Origin: Symbiodinium sp. CCMP2592
Taxonomy: Eukaryota; Sar; Dinophyceae; Suessiales; Symbiodiniaceae
Direction of reading: 5' to 3'
Length of the DNA stretch: 64,000 bases
Assembly: GCA_905221615.1 (NCBI GenBank)
Contig: CAJNDT010005446.1
Location: 310,001 to 374,000, forward strand
This document shows positions 21,660 to 31,180 of this stretch, in pieces. Within the stretch, counting starts at the first letter, position 1. Every line of letters begins with the position of its first letter. Under the pieces are notes generated by a model. It saw only the letters and a list, made by a program, of their open reading frames with translations, was not told the origin of the DNA and did no database searches. Position numbers and translations under genes: made by a program.

Positions 21660-21783
21660 TATTCCTTACTTAAGGGGTACTGGGCTCTCTGGGTCCCCAA
21701 GCAACCGGGCCTGAGGCGTCCTCCAGCTGTGTTACCAGGCTGCGATGAACAGCCGAAACAGCTCGGGGATTGAAAGCTTGGGC

Positions 21784-21907
21784 ACTTAAAGGATCATGGG
21801 ACTTAGTAACTCGGGTTATTGGTAGGGTAACTATATTTGTTATTACGTATAACCCCGATTAAGGTACTTATGCCCGTACATACTAAGTCCCATCGTCCTC
21901 CAAGTAA
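21784..21907. mobile_element. family A palindromic element
   Basis: ACTTAAAGGATCATGGGACT pairs with AGTCCCATCGTCCTCCAAGT. Confidence 0.88.
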
Positions 21908-22257
21908 GGTTCAGAAGCTCCGGGCAAAGGGGAGTGCGGATTTCTTGTTAGTTCAGGCTTTGGGGCGAAGGCTTTAGGTTAGACTTTAAGTTCAGAATTT
22001 TGGGCTTCCAGGGTCTAGGGGTTTAGGGTTTAGGGCTAGGGCTTACGGGTCAAAGGTTCGGGGTTTGAGGGTTTAGGGTTTAAGTGTCTTGGGATCGACG
22101 GGCTTTTCCACGAGTTGCGGGACAACGGCCTTAGGCTCTCGGGGCCCTAAACCCTACACCCTAAGGGTTGGGGTTTTAGAACTTAGGGGTTTTATTGCTA
22201 TCTTGTCGCTTGCGGTTGGGAGCTGCTGAGCGTCATGCTTCCGAGTCTAAGGCTTTA

Positions 22258-22356
22258 CTAAAAGGATCATGGGACTAGGGTAACTATACTTATAACTACT
22301 TATAACCCCAATTAAGGTACTTATAGCCATACTTACTAAGTCCCATGATCCTCCGA
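22258..22356. mobile_element. family A element, internally shortened
   Basis: AAAAGGATCATGGGACTAGG at the left and ACTAAGTCCCATGATCCTCC at the right. About 25 bp of the usual middle is missing. Right-end fragments recur at 22432-22459 and 22545-22575, each after GAACCCTAAACCCTACTTACTGAG, within a local ~115-bp direct duplication. Confidence 0.8.
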
Positions 22357-22619
22357 TTGAGGAACCCTTCCAGATCCCGTTAAGGAGCCATATTATAGAA
22401 CCCTATAGTGCCCTCAAAAGGAACCCTAAACCCTACTTACTGAGTCCCATGATCCTCCCACTATAGGACTCTTATAGATCCCTCTAAGGATCCCTTTAAG
22501 GAACCCTGTTATAGAACCTCATAGTACCCTGAAAGGAACCCTAAACCCTACTTACTGAGTCCCATGATCCTTTAAATACAAGCTTCCACTATTATAGTAT
22601 CCTTATACTAGCCTCTGTA

Positions 22620-22722
22620 TGGGTGGTTGTCCAAATTATGTTCCCGATTTGGATCTTTATTTTAATGCGGCACCTCATTTTTAGGGTACCCAAAAAAGGC
22701 CCCGAATTTTGACAACTACCCA
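22620..22722. mobile_element. family B element, TA-flanked
   Basis: TGGGTGGTTGTCCAAATTATG pairs with GAATTTTGACAACTACCCA, with TA at 22618-22619 and 22723-22724. Confidence 0.85.
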
Positions 22723-22868
22723 TATAGAACCCTTTTAAGGATCCCTTTAAAGGGACCCTAAACCATACTTACTAAATCCCATGATCCCTTAAATACAAGC
22801 TTAAACTACTAAAGTATCCTTATACTAGCCGCTATATTACCCTTTTTAGAATCCCTTTAAAGGGAACT

Positions 22869-22955
22869 CCAGAAACTTGGAATATGGTTTCATGGTAGGA
22901 TACCCTATAATTTACCATAGAAGGGTTAGGATAATCATATTCCAACTTTCTGGCT
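22869..22955. mobile_element. family F palindromic element
   Basis: CCAGAAACTTGGAATATGG pairs with CATATTCCAACTTTCTGG. It is nearly identical to the copy at 34867-34953. Confidence 0.85.
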
Positions 22956-23126
22956 TTTACCTTAATGCTGAAGGCTTAAGGTTAAGGGTTATTATAGCGG
23001 TTAGGGACCCTTTTTAGAATCCCTTTAAAGGGACGCTAAAGGCTTAAACTTAGGCGGTTGTCGGCACCTGGGGACTCAGGACTTCAGGAGGGTTTTCGGG
23101 CTCAGGGTTGCTTTCTTTCGAGTTGT

Positions 23127-23225
23127 AGGGTTTAGGGTTTAGGGTTTAGGGTTTAGGGTTAAGGGTTTAGGGTTAAGGGCTAAGGGTTTAGGGTTAAGGG
23201 CTAAGGGTTTAGGGTTTAGGGCTTC
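23127..23225. repeat. TTTAGGG interstitial array
   Basis: About 13 TTTAGGG or TTAAGGG units, including a duplicated block TTTAGGGTTAAGGGCTAAGGG. Confidence 0.85.
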
Positions 23226-23611
23226 GAGCCTGAGGAGCTAAATTCAGGGATACTTTCTCCCTAAACTAACAGTTTAAAAAAGAACGTGCTCATTGTAGGC
23301 CTTGACACAAGCACCTACCTAGCCGGTGAATGGTCACCCAAACAGGGTTTAGCCTTTAGAGGTTTAGGGTTTGGGATATGGGGCTTCGATTCGTGCCGTG
23401 CGGTGCGCACGTCGAGGCGTAGAAGCCCGAAGATGTAAAGGAGTATCTGAAAAGTAGGAGTTCATGTTGTCTGTATAAGGTTCCTGCTATTTAAGCTCTA
23501 TACCTCAAGCATTCGTACTTTCTGAAGCTTCCCTACGGGTGACTTGCGAATTATGCGGCAGGTTTGCGCAGCTACGTGCACAGCAGGCAGTCTGGCAGGG
23601 TCGGCTGCTTT

Positions 23612-23711
23612 CTGTTGATGATATAAATCCTGCATTACCTTAAGGACCCGAAACTATGGGAATTATGGTATATTCCTTATTATGGGTAATGCAGGATTTA
23701 TATCATCAACC
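23612..23711. mobile_element. family I palindromic element
   Basis: CTGTTGATGATATAAATCCTGCATTACC pairs with GGTAATGCAGGATTTATATCATCAAC. This is the most symmetrical I copy but it is not TA-flanked. Confidence 0.85.
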
Positions 23712-23794
23712 GTTTTCACTGCAACAGCAGATTCGATCCGATGAGGATAAGGGGCTGGAGTCGGCACACGGATTTATGGCATTTAAACTTGCCG

Positions 23795-23888
23795 GGTATC
23801 ATGGGGGAACTAAAGGCTAGCCTTTTTGGTTATATGGTGTTATATAGGGACTATACTACCCAAAAAAGGTAAAAGGTTACCTACTCGA
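23795..23888. mobile_element. family L repeat element
   Basis: Matches 9430-9535: CCGGGTATCATGGGGGAACTAAAGG, TTATATAGGGACTATACTACCC and AAAGGTTACCT. Confidence 0.6.
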
Positions 23889-24044
23889 CTGCTAGGCTTT
23901 CAAACCCGAAGCCCTAAACCGTAAGCTTGGGGTTGAAGGGTCCGAGAGAGTCTCGCCAGAGGCAACTGCACAGGGCTCTCGAGAAGAATGATGCAATGGC
24001 TTCGGGTTTAGGATTTCGGATTTGGGGTAAGGGGCTTCTGGCAA

Positions 24045-24290
24045 TTGCTGACGTCTTGTCTTCGATTACAAGCTTTGACAGATACCAATCATCCGTGTGG
24101 TCACCAGATCAGCTTCCTTGCCCACACACTCAGGCGGCCAAGTTACATCGAGCTAGAAACTCCCTCAGGGAGGTTCCGTGGTCATTTCCTCGCCACGTCA
24201 CGTGGCACAAAATGCGAGCTCAAGCTCATCGCCCTTTGGACCCTGCTGGGATTGCTATGCATACACCGCAAGCCCAAAACCCTGGACCCT
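24045..24290 (+). CDS. possible exon, unrecognised protein
   Basis: A plus-strand frame with ordinary composition (including PSYIELETPSGRFRGHFLAT and LKLIALWTLLGLLCIHRK, the latter hydrophobic enough for a membrane segment) ends in telomere-like CCCTAAACCCTAG. Nearby 24740-24925 holds another plausible frame (FGGWEGYRKHPKNIGMSQRD). The two could belong to one gene, but no joining splice sites are convincing and the overlapping frame starting at 23927 is an alternative. Confidence 0.25.
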
Positions 24291-24410
24291 AAACCCTAGT
24301 TCTGGACGGCGCAGGATTCTGTCCATCAGCCGGCGAAGCCGAAACCACTGTACCATAGAAGATTATGAAACCTGCGGCAGCTTTGCTGCTCGCCCCATAC
24401 TGGGGCATGA

Positions 24411-24523
24411 ACCCAAGGACTCCAAAACCCCTCAATTAAGGAATGGACCTTCAAATATACTGGGAACCCCAATAGGCTTTGAAGTGCGTTTCCTTGATTC
24501 CGGGCTGTTTGGAGTCTCTGGGA
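24411..24523. mobile_element. diverged family C' element
   Basis: CCCAAGGACTCCAAAACCCC pairs with TTTGGAGTCTCTGGG, with an inner CAATTAAGGAA arm. Confidence 0.55.
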
Positions 24524-25110
24524 ATGAAGGGATGTGTCAAAAATTTGGGCGGAGGAGGCCCTTGTAGCAGAAGCTTTACTGTCTACGGTCCGGTCTTTCA
24601 GTATGAAACTCAAATCAACCCTTGTAAGAACCTTACAAGGCTTGGGGTCCCCTCTTTTCTGAAACTTCCCAGAAAGCATTGTGATACTTTCTGAACACCC
24701 TAGGAAACCTTTGATTACTGGGGTCTCCTCTTTTCTGAAACTCCCCTTGATGGAATCCCTTCAGGACTCTGACGTCCGTGTCCAGCGCTTTGGCGGCTGG
24801 GAAGGGTACAGAAAACATCCCAAAAACATTGGGATGAGCCAGCGCGACATCCTAGGGCGTGAGGGTCCCATGCACTTCCTGCTCACCCCGAGGCAGTGGA
24901 GCCCGTCACCGCCACCTACTGAGTGAAGAGAGTTTGGAGTTTAGGGGTTTAGGGGGATTCCTTCAGCCTGAAGCGGTTCTACCATGGCTTCATGAAAGTT
25001 CAGGGGCTAGTTGGGGGTTCGGGGGCTTGACTAGGATGAGTGTTTCGGGTTTAGGGGCTTAAGTGGTTTAAGAGGCTCGTTTTAGGACCTTTGTGCTTTC
25101 GGGTTTTGGG

Positions 25111-25230
25111 TACTTGGGGACATAGTAAGTATGGTCATAAGTACCCTAGTTGGGTTTATAAGTAATTACAAGTACACTTACCCTAATTATAACCCTAGCT
25201 AGTAGGTCCCATGATCCTTTAACCAAGTAG
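25111..25230. mobile_element. family A palindromic element
   Basis: TACTTGGGGACATAGTAAGT pairs with CTAGTAGGTCCCATGATCC and ends CCAAGTA. Confidence 0.8.
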
Positions 25231-25361
25231 GCTTTAGGGTTTACGTAGGGTTTTAAAGATCTGGGTTGAGGAACTACTACGAATCAGGACTTGGCGCCAA
25301 GGCTGCTTAGGATCTCCGGGTGGAGGGTTTGGAGTTTAGGGTTATGGGATTCGGGTATAGA

Positions 25362-25481
25362 TTAGAATCATTAGAAGCTGCCCCCACCCTGTAATAGTGA
25401 CTACAAGGGTTATATAGGATTGTATTAGGGCCCCATTATATTCCTATTATACCACTATTACAGGGTGGGGGCAGCTTCTAA
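25362..25481. mobile_element. family E element with 8-bp target duplication
   Basis: TTAGAAGCTGCCCCCACCCTGTAATAGTG pairs with CACTATTACAGGGTGGGGGCAGCTTCTAA. GGTATAGA occurs at 25354-25361 and 25482-25489, a perfect 8-bp direct duplication with a short TTAGAATCA extra at the left end. It has the same design as the 42378 copy. Confidence 0.85.
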
Positions 25482-25489
25482 GGTATAGA

Positions 25490-26150
25490 GTTTAGGAGTT
25501 TAGGGTTTATGTAGGGTCCGGGTTAAAGGATAGGAGAGAAACAAGTCTGCTCTGCACATCAGAAGACTGTTAGCGTTTGAGCACATGTGTTAGCGTTTGA
25601 GCACAGGTGTTGGATCATGAACGAAGACTCATAACGCCAGCCAATCATCATCACATATCAAGCCATTCCTTTTGCCAACTAAGCCCCTTCCCCAGCAGGA
25701 CCCTTACCAAACCCTTGTACCCAAAGAACGCACTACCCCTCAACACAAAGGAATATACCTCAAAACATCTGTAACTATTCAGGGTTGCTGGTTGTGATCG
25801 GAAATCCAATCAAGCCCATGCAAAGCCTTATAGACATCCTGTCAAACCCAGTTACAACCCCTTTCGAAACCCTGATAAATCATGTAAAGCCTTATGAAAC
25901 CATTTATACAACCCTGGCAAAATCACATGAACCACCTGAAACCTCTTTTCATCTCCATCAAACTCTCTAACCCCAAACCTTAAACTCTTAAACCCCAAAT
26001 GAAACCCTGCACGCGAATCCCTAAACCATCAACCTGGCAAGTCCTCTAATTATTCGAAAACAGCGGGCGCCTCTGCTTCGATCCGTGTGGCCTGCGCTTG
26101 GCTTTGGGAATGGGAAAATACTAAGTTTGGGGTTTTGGATGGCGTTAATC
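25490..26150. other. unique and CCCTAAA-like filler
   Basis: A short direct duplication (TGTTAGCGTTTGAGCACA, twice at 25568 and 25588) is visible. No gene recognised. Confidence 0.4.
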
Positions 26151-26154
26151 AGGG

Positions 26155-26590
26155 CGTTTCGGATCGGCTTCCGGTGAGTTGCGGATCACGGGGTGAGTTT
26201 CGGGGCCCAGTTTCGGGGTCAGTTTCGGGGCGCGAGGTGGTCAGTTTCGGGCGGTGCGGTGATCAGTTTCGGGGCGCCGGGGGAGGAGGGGATTCAGGAT
26301 GTTGCCAGGTGACACGGCGACTACTACAGTACCACTCGAGTAATACTGTGTGTACTACTACTGGTGCCGCAGGTACGTTTAGTACTACAGTACTGCTAGT
26401 AGTACCAGTACGACAGTACGAGTAGTTCTTGCCACGAGTACTACGGCTGGTTGTGCTCCGAGTAGTTGCTACGCGTACTAATGCGTACTATGAACTGGCC
26501 GCGCCCTGATCCGAAACTGATCTGCCCGAAACTCAACACCGAAACTACCTCGAAAACCCCGAAACTCGCAACCTCCGCGTCAATAAGTGG
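26155..26590. repeat. foldback built of GTTTCGGGG repeats around a TAGTACTAC core
   Basis: The left arm (26160-26285) has six or more GAGTTTCGGGG or CAGTTTCGGGG units. The right arm (26505-26585) has the complementary CCGAAACT units. Between them lies an imperfect TAGTACTAC/GTACTGCTAGTAGTACC microsatellite (26317-26490) with strong local self-complementarity. Confidence 0.75.
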
Positions 26591-26975
26591 ACAACACTGA
26601 GTTTAGGGTTAAGGATTTAAGGATTGGGTTTCGGGTTGTTGGGCTTAGGGTATAGACGGCTGCAAAGAATACGCGATCTACCCGAGGGCTTGAAGTATAA
26701 TCCCACAGACCGTGCTAACCCTAACTCAAAAACGTGTGCTGCGTTTCCAACGGATACTACCCACGCCACGACAAGTCGAGATTGCATGAGTCATATTTCG
26801 TGACGCACAGAGTCATTAAGCCCCAAACTGTAAGCCCTAAACCGAAACCCTAAACTTAAACCCGAACCCCAGGCCCTAAACCATTCAGATCAAAGATCCA
26901 TGATATTCACCAGCGCATTGCACTCGACCCTGGATTGCCCTGAACCCTAAACCCTAAACTTGAAAGCCTAAACCC

Positions 26976-27100
26976 TACTTTGCGGATCCTTGGACTTAGT
27001 AAGCATGGCTATAAGTACCTTCATTGGGCTTGTAAGTACTTATAAGTACAGTCACCCCAACAACAACCATAGTCACTCAGTCCCATGATCCTTTAAGTAA
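26976..27100. mobile_element. family A palindromic element
   Basis: TTGCGGATCCTTGGACTTAG pairs with CAGTCCCATGATCCTTTAAGTA. The outer left end is diverged. Confidence 0.8.
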
Positions 27101-27429
27101 ACCCTAAACCCTAAACCCCCAAACCCTATAGATCCCTTAAAGGAACCCTTAAGGATCCCTTATAGATCCCTTTAAAGGAACCCTAAACCCCGTCTCACCG
27201 AAGCCCGCCTCCTGCCGAAACACCGTACTGGAACTTGAACTTCTGGTTACAATGTTCACCAGTTTCGAAAGCTCCAGCATCGACTCCTGCTGCTGGGAAG
27301 GACGGTGCGGGTTTAAGGTTGGGGTTTTGGGCTTCAGGCTTGTGGATATAGTGGTTTAGGATTTAAGGTTCCGGGTTTAAGGTTTGGGGCTTGGGATTCG
27401 AAAAACTGAAGATGTCTAGAAGCCCATTA

Positions 27430-27535
27430 CAGGTGGGTAGTTCCTCTTCCATAGTACTCCCATAAGACCCCTTTACCTTATAGGAGTGGTATGGAAGGCT
27501 TATGGGAGACTACCCACCTTAAAACTACCCACCTG
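27430..27535. mobile_element. family N palindromic element, TA-flanked
   Basis: CAGGTGGGTAGTTCC at the left; CTACCCACC occurs twice at the right, ending ACTACCCACCTG. Inner CCATAGTACTCCCATAAG pairs with CTTATGGGAG. TA flanks at 27428-27429 and 27536-27537. Confidence 0.75.
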
Positions 27536-27606
27536 TAAATGGCTTAGAATGTCGGGCTTTGGGTTTCAGAACAATACTAACCCCTAAACCGGGATTTGCG
27601 TTCACC

Positions 27607-27695
27607 TTGAGTAACCAATGTAACAATGTACCTGAAGGAAAGAACTATGTTCCTGAAAAAATGGTACATCTACGTTGTGGTTACTCTGGGTAGGG
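27607..27695. mobile_element. palindromic element P
   Basis: CCTTGAGTAACCAATGTAAC pairs with CGTTGTGGTTACTCTGG, and AATGTACC pairs with GGTACATC. Single copy in the window. Confidence 0.6.
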
Positions 27696-27719
27696 TTTAT
27701 GATCCTCTAGCTTGTATTT

Positions 27720-27733
27720 TGGGGGGGGGGGGC
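27720..27733. repeat. poly-G run
   Basis: An uninterrupted run of about 13 G, a likely slippage site or assembly-sensitive position. Confidence 0.8.
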
Positions 27734-27877
27734 GGGCTCCCAATGATAGGACCATAAAGCTAAACCCTTGAGTTTCCCAAGGCGCCACCTACTTCTTCAT
27801 TTGAAGCATCGAGCATGTCTCATCAGTGAAACCTTCGGGAGTGGCAGGTTAGGGCGCTGGTATTGCCATGAAATACT

Positions 27878-28190
27878 ACCAGTACTACCTTTACTACTAT
27901 TAACTATTACAACTATTACAACTATTACATCTAATACTACTATTACTCCTATTACTACTACATCCCCGGGCCGAAAGTTTTGAGTTACCGGGCAGTATTA
28001 CTACTAGTACTACTAGTACTACTACTAGTACCACTAGTACTACTAGTACTACTAGTACTACTAGTACTACTAGTACTACGACTACTACTATGACTACTAT
28101 TGCTAATATTGCTAATATTGCTAGGATTGATAGGATTGCTACTATTGCTATTGTTACTTACTACGACTACTACTGTAATGCTTCTGCGAC
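27878..28190. repeat. imperfect ACT/TAC trinucleotide microsatellite
   Basis: ACTATT/ACTACT repeats (27878-27962) and TAGTACTAC-type repeats (27988-28160), separated by about 25 bp. Frames across it give runs of Thr, Ser and Ile and are not genes. Confidence 0.9.
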
Positions 28191-28424
28191 TGATATTACA
28201 TGTAGTTCGGCTTAAGTTTGTCTTTACAGCTGTCATAAGCTCCCGACTACACAGCGTAAACGAGCATGTGGTTTAGGGTTTAGGGTATTTCCGGCTTGCA
28301 GCTACCCATGCGATGTCAACTCGAGGTGTCCTTGGAGAAGCTGCTTCTGTTTGATTCGGAAATAAGTAATCCTTTCTGAAGTCCTGAACTGTTGAGGGGC
28401 GGTGTGGTCAAGGCACTAGTGATA

Positions 28425-28527
28425 CGGTTGATGATATACATCCTGCATCACCATAATTAGCAATAATATACAATTATTCCCATAGCTTAGGGTCCTTAAA
28501 GTAATGCAGATTTTATATCATCAGCAG
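28425..28527. mobile_element. family I element, TA-flanked
   Basis: CGGTTGATGATATACATCCTGCAT pairs with ATGCAGATTTTATATCATCAGCAG. TA at 28423-28424 and 28528-28529. Confidence 0.8.
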
Positions 28528-28965
28528 TAGGCAGAGCTCTTTCAACGATCAGTTCATGCCAGTTGCTTCTCGGGCATCCTCTATGCGTCGATTGATTGAC
28601 CCTAAACCATAAGCCTGAAACTAACTTACACCCGTAAACCCTAAATAAACCCTGAATTTAGCCCGATCCTGGAAACCTGGGGAGAAAACGGTATGGAGCC
28701 TCGGCCGTTGTGATTTGCGGTTTGGGATGTAAGGTTTAGGGTTCCGGGTTTACTGAGGCTCAGGGTAGGGGATATATGGGCCCCTCCGATAATCCAAAGC
28801 AGTCGCAGCCGCTAGCTCGAGCCCTTGAAGCCTAAAACCCAAGGACAACAAGCAGCCTCCTCCTAAACAGAAGCCTCTGTACAAACTCTATGCAAAAAGC
28901 TCTGACGTTCCATCAGCACGCTGTGAAATCACTAAGACTACTAAGAGGCCCAACCCAGCAGCATC

Positions 28966-29071
28966 CAAGCTGGCAGTCCTGGTGGTAGGCTGACAGAGAG
29001 GCGTCAATGTTGCTTCTGAAGGCGTGAACGAGTGCTTTGGCTTGCTCGCCGTTCTTGTCGATGTCCTTCGG
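28966..29071 (-). CDS. probable internal exon, unrecognised gene
   Basis: After a possible acceptor (GGGTCCTTAG at 29072) the minus strand reads PKDIDKNGEQAKALVHAFRS followed by NIDASLSAYHQDCQLGCCW, up to a possible GT donor near 28965. The composition is that of a helical, soluble protein segment. Upstream lies a family B copy (29119-29221) bordered on this strand by CAG|GT and CCCAG|GT, consistent with an intron or introner. Family and partner exons are unknown. Confidence 0.35.
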
Positions 29072-29118
29072 CTAAGGACCCGAGCGATTTGGAGCTGATG
29101 GCCCTTGAAACATTTACC

Positions 29119-29221
29119 TGGGTGGTTGTCAAAATTATGGTCCCTTTTTGGGTACCCTAAATAGTCGGTCCCGTATCCTAATAAGGACCCAAAAAGGGAC
29201 CCTAATTTTGACAACCACCCA
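29119..29221. mobile_element. family B element in introner-like context
   Basis: CTGGGTGGTTGTCAAAATTATGG pairs with CTAATTTTGACAACCACCCAG. On the minus strand it reads CAG|GTCTGGGTGG ... CCACCCAG|GTAAAT, so the element ends coincide with GT-AG-type boundaries. Confidence 0.85.
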
Positions 29222-29462
29222 GACCTGATGCCCGCAGCAAAAACCCTATCATTGGAGGGCGTCTAACTCGGATGCCATACATCAGTCTTTACAATCGGGA
29301 TTTCGGGATTGAAGACTGAATCAGGGTTCCGGGTTCAGGATTTAGGGCAGCTTAGGGTTGAGAAGAAGCCGGTACCAAAGGGCACTTGATAGTATGAGAG
29401 ATAGGGTGTTGGAGCTTATAGACTGAATCCGGCAACCATTGGTAACCATTGGGAAATAGATA

Positions 29463-29566
29463 CTGCTGATGGACAATATCCTGCATTACCCATTATAAGG
29501 AATATACCATAGTTCCCATAGTTTCGGGTCCTTAAGGTAATGCAGGATTTTGTCCATCAGCCGTAG
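29463..29566. mobile_element. family I element, TA-flanked, inverse orientation
   Basis: CTGCTGATGGACAATATCCTGCATTACC pairs with GGTAATGCAGGATTTTGTCCATCAGC. The core is the reverse complement of the 7917 copy. Confidence 0.85.
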
Positions 29567-29578
29567 TACAACCCTGAG

Positions 29579-30095
29579 GCTCCGAAACCCTAAACCCCTA
29601 AACCCCTAAACACGTAAACCCCTAAACCCTAAACCCCTAAGCCCTAAACCCCTAAACCCTAAACCCAACCGAACAGAAAAAGTGTCACGGACTTTCTGGG
29701 GGGAGGTTTGGGCTTTGGGGGGCTTAGATTTGGGATCTGGCTACGAGAGTCCCAGCTGGGGCTTAAGACGAGCTTTCGTAACTTTAGGGTTTAGGGTAAA
29801 GGGGGGTTTAGGGTTTAGGGTTCAGGGGGGCTTAGGGTTTAGGGGGGTTTTGTGTTTTTTTCGGGGGGGTTCAGGGTTTAGGGTTTTGGAGCCTTAGGGC
29901 CTTAGGGAATGGAAGTATCTAAAGGTACTAGAGGCGCCTTACTCGGATGTGAATAGAGCTTTTCCGGTATATCATAGTAGAGTTCTCCTAAACCCGAAGC
30001 CCTAAACCCCAAAACCTAAAACCCCAAACCCCTAAACCCTAAGCCCTAAACCCCAAAACCTAAAACCCCAAACCCCTGAACCCTAAACCCTAAAG
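29579..30095. repeat. telomere-like arrays in opposite orientations
   Basis: CCCCTAAA at 29585-29665, GGGGTTTAGGG at 29785-29895 and CCCCTAAACCCTAA at 29995-30095. Confidence 0.75.
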
Positions 30096-30735
30096 TTACG
30101 AAAAGCCCTGTAGAGCCCATATATCCGGAGCTTTAAGAGCCTTAACCGTCTTAGAACAGGTAGGGTGCTGGGGCGAGTAATGGAATCATCTAAAGGCACC
30201 CTTGTAATACAGGCCCCTGTACTAAATCCTTGCAATAGCCGCTAAAGTAGCGCTTATAGACCCCTTTAGAGGAAGCCTATTGATATTTATTACCCGAGGA
30301 ACCCCTGTAGAGCCAAAGGAACCCTCGTTTTCAGGGCCGCTATACTAAATAGCAGCCCTTCTAGGGCCTTTACAGGAAACCACTTAATTGTTAAGGCCCC
30401 TATAGACACTAAACCCTAAACCCCATAGATCCCTTTAAGGAACCCCAGGGATCCCTTTAAGGAGCCCTTTATTAAGGCCCCTATATTAGAGCAATTGATC
30501 CTCCAGCTTAAGGTGCAGCTGGTCAATAGCCGCCTGTCAGGTGGTTCGCAGGCTGCCGAGGAGCTTAGAATTTTGGGCCTTTAGAGTTTAGGATTTAGGG
30601 TTTACGGTTCAGGTGGTTCCCAGGCTACCGAGGAGCTTAGAATTTTGGCTTCAACCTTAAAGGGATCTATAGGGTTCCTTAAACGGATCTTGAGGGTTCC
30701 TCAAAGGGATCCATGGGGTTTAGGGTTTAGGGTTT
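30096..30735. other. filler with family W modules
   Basis: CCATAGATCCCTTTAAGGAACCC followed by AGGGATCCCTTTAAGGAGCCC at 30423-30475 is duplicated almost exactly at 32450-32505, inside an intron. A second direct repeat (CAGGTGGTTC ... AGGCTGCCGAGGAGCTTAGAATTTTGG) lies at 30537 and 30610. Confidence 0.6.
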
Positions 30736-30855
30736 GCTTGGAGGGGCTTCCGGGACGTAGGGTTAAAAGTAGGGTTATAGTTGGGGTAACTCTATTTAGT
30801 GTACTTATAACTCTACTTGTAGCCCACTTACCAAGTCCCCTGCCCCTCCAAGTAA
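30736..30855. mobile_element. family A' palindromic element
   Basis: GCTTGGAGGGGCTTCCGGGAC pairs with AAGTCCCCTGCCCCTCCAAGTA. TTGGGGTAACTCTATTTAGTG lies in the loop. Confidence 0.8.
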
Positions 30856-31180
30856 GACCCTCAACCCTAAAACCCTTGCCTATAGATCCCTTAAAGGAAC
30901 CCTTATAGATCCCTTTAAAGGAACCCTAGAGCTTAGAGCTTAGGGCTTAGAGTTCAGAGTTGAGGGGCTTTGGGTTTTAATGCGTATTTAGAGCTTAGGG
31001 CTTATGGCATATCTATATTGTAAGGGGCATACTTACGGTTCTGTAGTCGGGTCCCCTTTAAGGGGGCATTACAGGGTTCTATAGTAGGGCTCCCTATATC
31101 CTATGTGACCTTGGTGCTTAGGGTTTGGGGTATACAGAGCTTAACAAGTTAAAGCTCAGTACAATAGTAACGGGCTTCTA

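Larger units (their letters stand above)
21382..21691. mobile_element. family C element carrying two nested elements (B and D)
   Basis: CGCCGAATACCCCTTAATTA at the left and GGGGTACTGGGCTCTCTGGG at the right are family C ends. The interior is interrupted first by a family B copy (21451-21552) in the CCCTATAT loop, then by an element D (21569-21659) in the AAGCCATATTCC arm. The uninterrupted C copies at 14417 and 21113 give the empty sites. Confidence 0.85.
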
